NCBI RefSeq assembly: GCF_020150815.1
Contig: NZ_CP083723.1
Span: 2,170,001 to 2,234,000, forward strand
DNA from: Haloprofundus salilacus
GTDB taxonomy: Archaea; Halobacteriota; Halobacteria; Halobacteriales; Haloferacaceae
DNA length: 64,000 nucleotides
Direction of reading: 5' to 3'
In this document: piece by piece, positions 10,071-18,869 of the stretch
Numbering within the stretch: the first letter of the stretch is position 1
How the letters are laid out: the number at the start of each line of letters is the position of its first letter
Position numbers and translations under genes: made by a program
The notes under the pieces: generated by a model
Databases searched by the model: none
What the model saw: the letters and a program-made list of their open reading frames with translations, nothing else
Told to the model about the DNA's origin: nothing

Positions 10071-11162
10071 ATGCAGCGCGCCGTCCCGCAGGACTTCTCC
10101 CGCGTGCTCTCGTCGATGTGTACGGAACCGCATCCCGCGGCGCGGGAGGCGGCGGTGCGCTTTCTCGCGACGAACCCCGGCGACCCTGCCACCTACCAGT
10201 CGGTCGCCGAGGTGGAGCGGGAAGTGGTCGCGGCGCTCGGAGAGATGACCGGCCTCCCGGACGCACACGGCTATGTCGCCAGCGGCGGCACGGAGGCGAA
10301 CGTCCAAGCTGTTCGGGCGGCCCGGAACCGCGCCCGCGACGAGTGGTCGACGCCGCCGGAGACGCCGAACGTCGTCGCCCCCGAGAGCGTTCACTTCAGT
10401 TTCCGGAAGGCGGCCGACGTCCTCGGCGTCGAATTGCGCACGGTGCCGGTCGACGACGACTACCGTGCGGACCTCGACGCCGTTCGCGCGAGCGTCGATT
10501 CGGAGACGGTGCTCGTCGTTGGCGTCGCCGGTTCGACGGAGTACGGCCGCGTCGACCCGATTCCCGAACTCGCGACCATTGCCCACGACGCCGGCGTCGA
10601 CAATCGGGCGTTCCTCCACGTCGACGCCGCGTGGGGCGGGTTCGCGCTCCCGTTCACCGACCACGCGTGGAACTTCGCGCACGCGGACGTGGACACGATG
10701 ACGATCGACCCGCACAAGATGGGGCAAGCGGTGGTTCCGGCGGGCGGCTTCCTCGCCCGCGACCGCGCGACGCTCGACGCGCTCGCCGTCGACACGCCCT
10801 ACTTGGAATCCACGTCGCAGGCGACGCTCACCGGCACGCGGAGCGGCGCGGGCGTCGCGAGCGCGGCCGCGGCGATGGAGGCGCTCTGGCCCGATGGCTA
10901 CCGCGAGCAGTTCGAGGTGTCGACGGCGAGCGCCGAGTGGCTGGCGAACGCCCTCGCCGACCGCGGGTTCGCCGTCGTCGACCCCGAACTCCCGCTCGTC
11001 GCCGCCTCGATACCGGACCCGCTATTCGACGCGCTCCGCGACGCCGGGTGGCGCATCTCGCGGACGTCGGCGGGCGAACTCCGGGTCGTCTGCATGCCGC
11101 ACGTGACCCGCGAGACGCTCCGGCGGTTCGTCGCCGACGTCGACTCGTTCTCGTCGGCGTGA
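10071..11162 (+). CDS. mfnA: L-aspartate (tyrosine/glutamate-type) decarboxylase MfnA
   Basis: A PLP-dependent group II decarboxylase of 363 residues. The PLP lysine is K216 in DPHKMGQA, the aspartate contacting the pyridine nitrogen is D185 in HVDAAWGG, and the stacking histidine is H108 in ESVHFSF. In haloarchaea, which do not make methanofuran, this enzyme most likely decarboxylates aspartate to beta-alanine for CoA. That agrees with the pantoate kinase and phosphopantothenate synthetase genes 24 kb away. The ATG at 10071 follows an A/T-rich AAAAATTA at leaderless distance. Substrate identity is inferred. Confidence 0.88.
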   Translation: MQRAVPQDFSRVLSSMCTEPHPAAREAAVRFLATNPGDPATYQSVAEVEREVVAALGEMTGLPDAHGYVASGGTEANVQAVRAARNRARDEWSTPPETPNVVAPESVHFSFRKAADVLGVELRTVPVDDDYRADLDAVRASVDSETVLVVGVAGSTEYGRVDPIPELATIAHDAGVDNRAFLHVDAAWGGFALPFTDHAWNFAHADVDTMTIDPHKMGQAVVPAGGFLARDRATLDALAVDTPYLESTSQATLTGTRSGAGVASAAAAMEALWPDGYREQFEVSTASAEWLANALADRGFAVVDPELPLVAASIPDPLFDALRDAGWRISRTSAGELRVVCMPHVTRETLRRFVADVDSFSSA

Positions 11163-11232
11163 ACGTCGCCGCGCCGGACCGCAGTCCGGCCAAACCTGAA
11201 GGTTTACAACGTCACACAGTCCAGACTCAGGT

Positions 11233-11793
11233 GTGACCGCGCTGCTCCCCGCGTTCGACCTCGCACTCGGTATCCTTCCGGATTTCTCGTGGATGGAGCG
11301 CGCCGTCGAACATGCCACCGGGTGGTTCGGCCTCGTCATCATCTTCGTCTACTCGTTTCTCATCGCCTTCGCGCTGCCGGGCGTGAGCGAAGTCGTCCTC
11401 GCCGCGCCGCTGAATCTGGGTCTCGACTACGCCGGGCGGATGACGGTCATCATCCTCGTCAGCGCCTCCGGCAAAGCTCTCGGGAGCCTCTTCGCGTTCC
11501 ACATTGGCCAAGAGGCGAAAGACTCCGGTATCATCATGCGGTGGCTCCAGCGGTTGCCGGTCGATGTTATCGCGTGGTCCGAGAAGCAGACGCTGAAGAT
11601 CGCGCGTAAGTGGGGGTACGGCGGTCTCGCCATCGCGCTCTGCGTCCCCTTCTTCCCGGACACGCTCTCGATATACGCCTTCTCGATACTGGAGGAAGAT
11701 TACGTGAAGTTCGCGGCAGCGACGTTCGTCGGCAGCGCCGGGCGACTGCTCTTCACGCTGGCGCTCATCCACGGCGTCGCCGCGGTGCTGTGA
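11233..11793 (+). CDS. VTT-domain (DedA/YqaA-like) membrane protein
   Basis: A 186-residue protein with four or five membrane helices. The segment LPGVSEVVLAAPLNLGL, the glycine-rich SASGKALGSLFAFHIG and the conserved CVPFFPDTLSIYAFSIL region are typical of the VTT/SNARE-associated family, which moves lipids or otherwise maintains membranes. The start is GTG at 11233. The gene is flanked by unrelated housekeeping genes. The exact role is unknown. Confidence 0.75.
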   Translation: MTALLPAFDLALGILPDFSWMERAVEHATGWFGLVIIFVYSFLIAFALPGVSEVVLAAPLNLGLDYAGRMTVIILVSASGKALGSLFAFHIGQEAKDSGIIMRWLQRLPVDVIAWSEKQTLKIARKWGYGGLAIALCVPFFPDTLSIYAFSILEEDYVKFAAATFVGSAGRLLFTLALIHGVAAVL

Positions 11794-12099
11794 GCGGGTC
11801 TCGTTCCGGTCTCCTCGACTGCGCTCAGTGCGCCCAGTGCCGGGAGCGTTAAATCGCTTGAGGCTCTCTCGGCCAGTGTGACCCGACAGACCCGCCTACC
11901 GGGCGTTCGCTTCGACGATTCCGGGATGCGTATGCGACTCTTCTAGCGCCGGGTGGACCTGTCGGTTCGTCCGTCGGTCGGTAACGCGACTCGACGGACG
12001 TTCGCCGTGAAACTCGGACTGTCGATTCCTCCCGTCCAGCGGCGCGCCTCGTCGCCGCGGAGGGGCGTACCGCGAGTCGAGCACACGAACCACGAACCA
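11794..12099. other. Intergenic region before metG
   Basis: About 300 bp with no convincing gene. A 77-codon reading frame on the minus strand (11896-12129) has mixed third-position base use and Arg-rich composition, and I do not accept it. No tRNA-like cloverleaf was recognised. Confidence 0.5.
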
Positions 12100-12116
12100 G
12101 CGGGCTTTAGGCCCGC
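12100..12116 (+). promoter_or_regulatory. Inverted repeat around the metG TATA element
   Basis: GCGGGC-TTTAG-GCCCGC is a perfect 6-bp inverted repeat. Its centre (GCTTTAGG) is a TATA-like element 26-33 nt before the metG ATG. It could be an operator symmetrical about the promoter, or chance. Confidence 0.45.
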
Positions 12117-12136
12117 ATTCACGATACAAAAAACAG

Positions 12137-14242
12137 ATGAGTCACGAGCAGTTTCCCACGGACCAGCCAGCGGTGGTGACCTGTGGGTTGCCGTACGCCA
12201 ACGGCGACCTGCACGTCGGCCACCTCCGAACGTACGTCGGCGGCGACGTCTACTCGCGTGCCCTGCGCAAACTCGGCCAGAAAACCGCGTTCGTCAGCGG
12301 GTCGGACATGCACGGCACGCCCGTCGCCGTCAACGCCGAGAAGGAGGGCGTCACCCCCGAGGAGTTCGCCCTCGACTGGCACGAGACGTACGAGGAGACG
12401 TTCCCGGAGTTCAACGTCGAGTTCGACAACTACGGCCACACCCACGACGGGACGAACACGGAGTTGACCAAGGAGTTCGTCCGAACCCTCGACGAGAACG
12501 GACACGTCTACGAGAAGACCATCATGGTCGCCTACGACCCCGAGGAGGACCAGTACCTCCCCGACCGCTACGTCGAGGGCGAGTGCCCGTACTGCGGGGC
12601 GAAAGCCCGCGGCGACGAGTGCGACGAGGGCTGTCAGCGCCACCTTGAACCCGGCGAGATCGTCGACCCCGTCAGCACCATCACAGGCAACCCCGCCGAG
12701 TACCGTGAGCGGACGCACAAGTTCTTCCGCGTCTCGGTGTTCCAGGAGTATCTGCAGGAGTTCATCGACCGCCTCGAAGGCACCTCGAACGCCCAGAACC
12801 AGCCCCGCGAGTGGATCGAGGGCGAACTGCAGGACTGGTGTATCACCCGCGACATGGACTGGGGTATCGACTACCCCGGCGAGGAGGCAGAGGACTTGGT
12901 TCTCTACGTCTGGGTCGACGCCCCCATCGAGTACGTCTCCTCGACGAAGCAGTACACCGAGCGCGTCGGCGCCGAGGAGTACGACTGGACCGAGGTCTGG
13001 CAGGAAGACGGTGACATCGTCCACGTCATCGGCCGCGACATCATCCAGCACCACACCGTCTTCTGGCCCGCGATGCTCCGCGGCGTCGATTACGAGGAAC
13101 CGCGCGCCGTGATGGCCAGCGGCTTCGTCACGCTCGGCGGCAAGGGCTTCTCTACCTCCCGAAATAGAGCAGTCTGGGCCGACGAGTATCTCGACGAGGG
13201 GTTCGACCCCGACCTGCTGCGCTACTACCTCGCCACCAACGGCGGCTTTCAGCAGGACGTCGACTTCTCGTGGTCGAAGTTCCAGGAGCGCGTCAACGGC
13301 GAACTCGTCGGCACCGTCGGCAACTTCCTCTACCGATCGCTTTTGTTCGCCTACCGGAACTACGAGGGGACGCCCAAGGCGGCGGTGTCCGAGGAGGTCA
13401 AGAGTCGCATCGAAGGAGCCATCCGCGACTTCGGCGAGGCCGTCAACGACTACTCGGTCCGGAAGGCGGGGTTGGCGACGGTCGAACTCGCCCGCTTCGG
13501 CAACGAGTACATCCAGCGGAACGAGCCGTGGAAGCTCACGGACGAAGAGCCGGAGAAAGCGGCGCAGGTCATCCGCGACTGCGTCCAGATCGCGAAGGCC
13601 GTCGCCGTCCTCTTCGAACCGGTCGCGCCCGGCAAGTCGGAGCGCCTCTGGGACGCCCTCGGCGAGAAGGGTTCGGTCCACGACGTCGAGGTTCACGCAG
13701 CGCTCGACGCGCCGCCCGCGTCGTTCGAGGAACCGACCGAACTGTTCGAGAAGATCGAAGACGAGCGCGTCGAGGAACTCAACGAGAAACTCGACGAGCG
13801 CGTCGCCGAAGCGACGGCGGGCGAGGAAGGCGGCGCCGAGGAAGAGGGCGACGAAGAAGTCGAAATCGAGGAGCCCGAAACGGACGCCCACGCCGATGCG
13901 GGCGACCTCGAACCCATCGCCGAAGACAGAATCAGCTTCGACGAGTTCCAGGCGCTCGACCTTCGCGTCGGCGAAGTCGTCTCCGCCGAGGGCGTCGACG
14001 GTGCGGACAAACTGGCGAAACTCGAAGTCGACATCGGCCACGAAGTCCGCCAGATCGTCGCCGGCATCAAACAGCTACACGACCTCGACGAACTGCCTGG
14101 CAAGCGCGTCGTCGTCGTCGCCAACCTCGAAAAGGCCGAACTGTTCGGCGTCGAGTCGAACGGGATGCTGCTGGCCGCGGGCGAGCAGGCCGACATCCTG
14201 ACGACGCACGGCGACTCGGTTCCGGGGACGAAAGTTCGGTAA
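12137..14242 (+). CDS. metG: Methionyl-tRNA synthetase with C-terminal tRNA-binding domain
   Basis: Charges tRNA-Met. The 701-residue protein has the class I HIGH motif as HVGH (residues 26-29) and the KMSKS equivalent as KGFSTSR (near 336-342). A zinc knuckle (CPYCGAKARGDECDEGC) inserts near 155. The anticodon-binding helical domain contains RKAGLATVELARFGNEY. An acidic Glu-rich linker (about 560-590) leads to a C-terminal EMAPII-type OB fold beginning FDEFQALDLRVGEVVSAE. The ATG is 26-33 nt after a TATA element, giving a leaderless message. Domain order and length match archaeal/bacterial dimeric MetRS. Confidence 0.97.
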   Translation: MSHEQFPTDQPAVVTCGLPYANGDLHVGHLRTYVGGDVYSRALRKLGQKTAFVSGSDMHGTPVAVNAEKEGVTPEEFALDWHETYEETFPEFNVEFDNYGHTHDGTNTELTKEFVRTLDENGHVYEKTIMVAYDPEEDQYLPDRYVEGECPYCGAKARGDECDEGCQRHLEPGEIVDPVSTITGNPAEYRERTHKFFRVSVFQEYLQEFIDRLEGTSNAQNQPREWIEGELQDWCITRDMDWGIDYPGEEAEDLVLYVWVDAPIEYVSSTKQYTERVGAEEYDWTEVWQEDGDIVHVIGRDIIQHHTVFWPAMLRGVDYEEPRAVMASGFVTLGGKGFSTSRNRAVWADEYLDEGFDPDLLRYYLATNGGFQQDVDFSWSKFQERVNGELVGTVGNFLYRSLLFAYRNYEGTPKAAVSEEVKSRIEGAIRDFGEAVNDYSVRKAGLATVELARFGNEYIQRNEPWKLTDEEPEKAAQVIRDCVQIAKAVAVLFEPVAPGKSERLWDALGEKGSVHDVEVHAALDAPPASFEEPTELFEKIEDERVEELNEKLDERVAEATAGEEGGAEEEGDEEVEIEEPETDAHADAGDLEPIAEDRISFDEFQALDLRVGEVVSAEGVDGADKLAKLEVDIGHEVRQIVAGIKQLHDLDELPGKRVVVVANLEKAELFGVESNGMLLAAGEQADILTTHGDSVPGTKVR

Positions 14243-14347
14243 CTGCGGGCGGTTCGACTTCGCCGTCTGCGTTCGAGCGAGCGCGTCGACCTCGACCCGG
14301 CGGCGGTATCGTCTCAGAAAAAGGGTGGCGGCGTACACGGATCGGAG

Positions 14348-14588
14348 TCAGCTTTCTCTGCGGAACTCGTCGACCAATTGCACGTAGTCGTCGGTCACCA
14401 ACGCTATCTGGTTCGCGTCGAGCGTCAGCGACTCTTCGTCGGGCGCGGCGGAGTCGGCCATGTCCGCTTCGACGCCGGTGTACGGTTTGACCCGCCCGGT
14501 CGTTTTCGACGGCGTTCACGCGCCCGATTTCGTCGCCGTCCGGCGTGACGACGGGCTTGCCGACCGCTTTCTCAGTGACGTGCTCCAT
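14348..14588 (-). pseudogene. Frameshifted PRC-barrel-like small protein
   Basis: The minus-strand ATG at 14588 opens MEHVTEKAVGKPVVTPDGDE followed by IGRVNAVEN, which closely resembles the intact PRC-barrel-like protein at 36779. After about 30 codons the frame continues in another phase (VKPYTGVEADMADSAAPDEE, ending DDYVQLVDEFRRES and TGA at 14348). The total of 241 nt is one base off a multiple of three, so a single frameshift explains it. Promoter sequence is intact: CTATAAATCG lies 26-33 nt upstream. It is either a young pseudogene or an assembly error. Function, probably RNA- or protein-binding beta barrel, is unknown. Confidence 0.65.
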
Positions 14589-14608
14589 AGCACGAAACCG
14601 TACGACTG

Positions 14609-14626
14609 CGAGCGATTTATAGCTCG
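14609..14626 (-). promoter_or_regulatory. TATA element inside an inverted repeat
   Basis: CGAGC-GATTTATA-GCTCG places the TATA box of the frameshifted PRC-like gene between perfect 5-bp inverted arms, centred 30 nt before its ATG. Confidence 0.4.
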
Positions 14627-14751
14627 GTTTGTGACGAAAAGCTTGGGGGCCGAGTCGCGGGCGGTCACCCCATGGCCGTCCTATATAATCGTTCACTCGG
14701 AGGCGAGTTTCATCGTCGGGGTTTTTTAGCTGCACAGGCGTATCGCCCAGT

Positions 14752-16506
14752 ATGAGAAACGCCAAAATCGTCTGCACGCTGGGTCCGGCGTCGGACGACC
14801 GAGGGACGATTCGGGCGCTTGCGGATGCCGGAATGTCGGTCGCGCGGTTGAACGCGAGTCATGGTACGACGGACCACCGAGAAACAGTCGTCGACCGCAT
14901 CCAGGCTGTCGACGAAGCGACGGAAGACCCGCTGGCGTCGATGGTCGACCTGCAGGGCCCCGAAGTCCGCACCGCCCCGCTGGACGAACCGATCACGCTC
15001 GAGACCGGCTCCGAGGTCCACTTCTTCGAGGGTGACACTGCGACGCCCGAGCAAGTCGGCCTCTCGCTGCCCATCGACGCCGCCGACCCCGGCCACACGA
15101 TCCTGTTGGACGACGGCCGCATCGAGGCGACGGTCGAACGCGTCGTCGACGACGGTGTCGTCGCCCGCATCGACTCTGGCGGCGAACTCGGCGGTCGCAA
15201 AGGGGTCAACGTGCCGGGCGTCGAGCTCGACATCGACCTCATTACCGAGAAAGACCGACGGGAGATAGAACTCGCCGCCGAAAAGGGCGCCGACTTCGTG
15301 GCGGCGAGTTTCGTCCGTGACGCGGGCGACGTGTACGCCATCAGCGACGCCATCGAGGAGGCCGGCGGTGACATCCCCGTCATCGCGAAAATCGAACGCG
15401 CAGGCGCGGTCGAGAACCTCGACGGCATTATCGACGCCGCCTACGGCGTGATGGTCGCCCGCGGCGACCTAGGTGTCGAGTGTCCGCTCGAAGACGTGCC
15501 GATGATACAGAAGCGCATCATCAGCAAATGTCACGCCGACGGCGTCCCCGTCATCACCGCGACGGAGATGCTCGACTCGATGGTCAACGCGCGGCGACCG
15601 ACCCGCGCGGAAGCCTCGGATGTCGCCAACGCCGTCCTCGACGGCACCGACGCCGTGATGCTCTCCGGCGAGACGGCTATCGGTGACCACCCGGTTCGCG
15701 TCGTCGAGACGATGGACCGCATCGTTCGCCGGATAGAGGCCAGCGACGAGTACGACGAGACCCAGGAGCAGCGCGTTCCCACGGCAACCGGCGAGTCACG
15801 GACCGAGGCGCTCGCCCGCTCGGCGCGCTACCTCGCCCGCGACATCGGCGCGACGGCCATCGTCGCGGCGTCCGAATCGGGCTACACCGCCCGGAAGACG
15901 GCGAAGTTCCGCCCCGGGGTACCGGTCATCGCGACGACGCCGAACGACCGCGTCCGCCGCCAGCTGTCGCTGTCGTGGGGCATCAACGCGCAGTATGCCG
16001 ACTACCGCGAGAGCGCCGAGGAAGTGATGCAGGGCGGGGTCAACGCGGCGCTGGAAGCGGGCGTCGCCGAGAGCGGCGACACGCTCGTCGTCCTCTCGGG
16101 GATGATGACCGAACTCGAGGAGACGAACACGACGAACATGCTGAAGGTCCACATCGCCGCCGAGGCGATCGCGACCGGCCGCAGCGTCGTCGGCGGACGC
16201 GTGGCCGGATCGGTCGTTCGGTCGACCGACGGCGACCTCTCGGAGATGCCCGAGGGGGCGTTGGTGGCGCTCGACGCCGAGTTCGACGGCGAGTTCTCCG
16301 GCGACGTGAACCGACTCGGCGGTATCGTCGACGCGCGCGAGGGGATGACCGGCTACCCGGCACTCGTCGCCCGCGAGGTCGACATCCCGATGATAAGCGG
16401 CGCGTCGCTGCCGGAGGAAGTCGCAGACGGGACGCTCGTCACGCTCGACGCCGAGCGCGGCATCGTCTACGACGGCAACGTCATCCGCCACGAGGCGAAA
16501 CGATAG
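14752..16506 (+). CDS. pyk: Pyruvate kinase with C-terminal PEP-utilising-like domain
   Basis: Converts PEP and ADP to pyruvate and ATP. The 584-residue protein starts MRNAKIVCTLGPASDD and contains the barrel signature VIAKIERAGAVENLDGI, with the substrate loop MVARGDLGVECP and the motif ITATEMLDSM. Residues about 480-584 form an extra domain like the swivelling domain of PEP synthase. There the usual TSHA histidine is absent (REGMTGYPALVAREV), so it cannot carry phosphate. A TATA-like TTTTTTAG 25-32 nt upstream supports a leaderless start at ATG 14752. Confidence 0.96.
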   Translation: MRNAKIVCTLGPASDDRGTIRALADAGMSVARLNASHGTTDHRETVVDRIQAVDEATEDPLASMVDLQGPEVRTAPLDEPITLETGSEVHFFEGDTATPEQVGLSLPIDAADPGHTILLDDGRIEATVERVVDDGVVARIDSGGELGGRKGVNVPGVELDIDLITEKDRREIELAAEKGADFVAASFVRDAGDVYAISDAIEEAGGDIPVIAKIERAGAVENLDGIIDAAYGVMVARGDLGVECPLEDVPMIQKRIISKCHADGVPVITATEMLDSMVNARRPTRAEASDVANAVLDGTDAVMLSGETAIGDHPVRVVETMDRIVRRIEASDEYDETQEQRVPTATGESRTEALARSARYLARDIGATAIVAASESGYTARKTAKFRPGVPVIATTPNDRVRRQLSLSWGINAQYADYRESAEEVMQGGVNAALEAGVAESGDTLVVLSGMMTELEETNTTNMLKVHIAAEAIATGRSVVGGRVAGSVVRSTDGDLSEMPEGALVALDAEFDGEFSGDVNRLGGIVDAREGMTGYPALVAREVDIPMISGASLPEEVADGTLVTLDAERGIVYDGNVIRHEAKR

Positions 16507-16581
16507 GCCGACCCCCGCCGGACGTCTACCGCTCCTCCGCTCCGGCGGCAGACATTTTAGCGGGCGCTTCCTACGGAACGT

Positions 16582-16818
16582 ATGCGCGATTCTCACACCG
16601 CGGAGCGAGAGCAAAACGGCGACGACGACGAGTCGGAGTGGCGATTCGGCATCGACGAGGTCGGCGAAGACGCCGAGACGGCGGACGACGGGACCGACGG
16701 CCGCGGAGAGGAGCGCGAACTGCCGCCGTTAGAACCTGAGTCGCCGTCACTGGAGAACAGCCTATTCGTCCTCCTCGGTATCGTCGGCACGCTCGTGTTC
16801 ATCTTCAGCGTACTGTAA
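16582..16818 (+). CDS. Small acidic protein with C-terminal membrane anchor
   Basis: A 78-residue protein with about 55 strongly acidic residues (Glu/Asp rich, containing SEWRFGIDEVGED) and one C-terminal helix ending LLGIVGTLVFIFSVL. ATTTTAG lies about 25-30 nt before ATG 16582. It resembles conserved haloarchaeal proteins of unknown function (a DUF7312-like type, from memory). It precedes the NfeD gene by 43 nt, so a role at the membrane together with NfeD/SPFH is possible but unproven. Confidence 0.65.
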   Translation: MRDSHTAEREQNGDDDESEWRFGIDEVGEDAETADDGTDGRGEERELPPLEPESPSLENSLFVLLGIVGTLVFIFSVL

Positions 16819-16861
16819 CCGATAGCCGAAGCGTTAATCATCTAACGTTCTTAGGTCAGCT

Positions 16862-17473
16862 ATGGCACGTCCGCGTCTCGCGCAAATGCTCTTACAGCTC
16901 GACATCGGGCCCGACGCTCTTCCGCTGTTGCTCGTCACGGCCGGACTCGGTCTCTCAATCGCGGAGGCGCTGGCACCCGGCGCCCACTTCATCATCGTCG
17001 GTATCGCGCTGTTGGCGGCCGGGCTGGTCGGCCTGTTCCTGCCCGCGCTGGCGAGTCCGCTGCTCCTCGGCGTTCTCGTGCTCGTCTTCGGCGCACTCTC
17101 CTTTTACGTCTACCGCGAGTTCGACTTCTACGGCGGAAAGGGAACCGCCCAGACCTCGAGCTCGGATACGTTGAAGGGGAAGACCGGCCGCGTCACCGAA
17201 CGCGTCACGCGCTCGGAGGGACAGATAAAGATAGACGGCGGCGGTTTTAACCCCTACTACGCCGCCCGGTCGTACCACGGCGAAATTCCCGAGGGAACCG
17301 AGGTGATGGTCGTCGACCCCGGCGGCGGCAACGTCGTGATGGTCGAGTCGTTCGACGTCGTCGAGGACGAGATCGACCGCGAACTGGCGAAAGGGCGGCG
17401 AGAACGCGAGGCGGCCGCCGACGAGGTCGTCGAGCGCGAACACGAACGCGAAGAGGAGACCGAACGGACCTAA
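16862..17473 (+). CDS. NfeD-family membrane protein
   Basis: A 203-residue protein. Membrane helices span about residues 18-85 (VTAGLGLSIAEALAPGAHFI, then LAAGLVGLFLPALASPLLLG). An OB-fold-like soluble domain follows from about 95, with KGKTGRVTERV and GTEVMVVDPGGGNVVMV. The C-terminus is a charged Arg/Glu helix. This is the typical NfeD1b layout. NfeD proteins pair with SPFH/stomatin proteins, and the SPFH gene follows 102 nt downstream. They are thought to organise membrane microdomains and protein quality control. Confidence 0.88.
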   Translation: MARPRLAQMLLQLDIGPDALPLLLVTAGLGLSIAEALAPGAHFIIVGIALLAAGLVGLFLPALASPLLLGVLVLVFGALSFYVYREFDFYGGKGTAQTSSSDTLKGKTGRVTERVTRSEGQIKIDGGGFNPYYAARSYHGEIPEGTEVMVVDPGGGNVVMVESFDVVEDEIDRELAKGRREREAAADEVVEREHEREEETERT

Positions 17474-17575
17474 GCGGTCTCGCTCTCGGACGAGAGCCGA
17501 GACGACGGACGCTTCGGCGGACAGACCGCCGAAGTTGAGGAAAACCTTATCAATCAAACATACAAAGGTCCAGTT

Positions 17576-18829
17576 ATGGACCCCGTCCTGTTACAGACCG
17601 GCCTGGGAATACCAATCCTCTTCGTGGGTGTGTTGTTCCTGTTGCTGGCAGTCCTCGTAGTGTTCCAATCCGTCGAGATCGTGCAGGCGTACGAGAAGCG
17701 TGCGCTGTCGGTGTTTGGTGAGTACCGCAAACTGCTCGAACCGGGTATCAACTTCATCCCGCCGTTCGTCTCGCGGACGTACGCCTTCGACATGCGGACG
17801 CAGACGCTCGACGTGCCTCGGCAGGAAGCCATCACGCGCGACAACTCGCCCGTGACCGCCGACGCCGTCGTCTACATCAAGGTGATGGACGCGAAGAAAG
17901 CCTTCTTGGAGGTCGAAGATTACAAGACCGCCGTCTCGAACCTCGCGCAGACGACGCTGCGCGCCGTGCTCGGCGACATGGAACTCGACGACACGCTCAA
18001 CAAACGCCAGGAGATAAACGCGCGCATCCGCAAGGAACTCGACGAGCCCACCGACGAGTGGGGCATCCGCGTCGAGAGCGTCGAGGTCCGCGAAGTGAAC
18101 CCGAGCGCCGACGTTCAGCAGGCGATGGAGCAGCAGACGTCCGCCGAGCGCCGTCGCCGCGCCATGATTCTCGAAGCCCAAGGTGAGCGGCGCAGCGCCG
18201 TCGAGAGCGCCGAGGGTGAGAAGCAGTCGAACATCATCCGCGCGCAGGGTGAAAAACAGAGTCAGATTCTGGAGGCGCAGGGTGACGCCATCTCGACCGT
18301 CCTCCGCGCGAAATCCGCCGAGTCGATGGGCGAGCGCGCGGTCATCGACAAGGGAATGGAGACGCTCGCCGACATCGGCTCGAGCGAGTCGACGACGTTC
18401 ATCCTCCCGCAGGAACTCACCTCGCTGGTCGGCCGCTACGGGAAGCAACTGACTGGCAGCGACGTACAGGAGCAGGCGGGTCTCGACAGCCTCGACTTCG
18501 ACGAGGAGACCCGCGAGATGCTCGGTCTCGACGACATCGAGGAGATACTCGGCCAGATAGACCAGGCCGCGGAAATGGATGTCCAACAGCTCGAACAGGA
18601 GGCCCAGGCCGTCAAATCCGGCGACACCGACATCAAAAGCGCCGACGAGGTCATCCAGAAGGCAAACTCCGAAGACGAGGCCGCCATCAAAGACGCCGAC
18701 GAAGTTATCGAGGAGACGGAACAGTCGCCGTCGAATGACGAAGTCGACGACAGAGCCGACGGCGCGGCCGAAGACGAAGACGAAGACGAAGACGAAGAGG
18801 AGATGGAGTTCGACCGAGAACTCCAGTAA
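17576..18829 (+). CDS. SPFH/stomatin (band 7) membrane protein
   Basis: A 417-residue protein with an N-terminal membrane helix (LGIPILFVGVLFLLLAVLVV), then the SPFH domain (YEKRALSVFGEYRKLLEPGI). A long Glu/Ala-rich coiled coil with repeated EAQGE/RAQGEKQ units (about 200-250) follows, then a C-terminal acidic tail ending in an Asp/Glu run. SPFH proteins oligomerise into cages or patches on the membrane. CCTTATCAA about 23-31 nt before ATG 17576 indicates its own promoter in addition to any read-through from the NfeD gene. Confidence 0.93.
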   Translation: MDPVLLQTGLGIPILFVGVLFLLLAVLVVFQSVEIVQAYEKRALSVFGEYRKLLEPGINFIPPFVSRTYAFDMRTQTLDVPRQEAITRDNSPVTADAVVYIKVMDAKKAFLEVEDYKTAVSNLAQTTLRAVLGDMELDDTLNKRQEINARIRKELDEPTDEWGIRVESVEVREVNPSADVQQAMEQQTSAERRRRAMILEAQGERRSAVESAEGEKQSNIIRAQGEKQSQILEAQGDAISTVLRAKSAESMGERAVIDKGMETLADIGSSESTTFILPQELTSLVGRYGKQLTGSDVQEQAGLDSLDFDEETREMLGLDDIEEILGQIDQAAEMDVQQLEQEAQAVKSGDTDIKSADEVIQKANSEDEAAIKDADEVIEETEQSPSNDEVDDRADGAAEDEDEDEDEEEMEFDRELQ

Positions 18830-18869
18830 ACGAAGCGTTTTTGTCCTCCACCTCCCGTAAGTGAGGTAG

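Noticed and set aside
11896-12129. 77-codon minus-strand frame before metG
   Set aside because: Mixed third-position bases, Arg-rich shadow-like composition and overlap with the metG promoter; no recognised similarity.
12137-14041. Long 640-codon minus-strand frame opposite metG
   Set aside because: It mirrors the high-GC codon pattern of metG and is a shadow frame, as are the long frames opposite pyk, topA, gatB and aspS.
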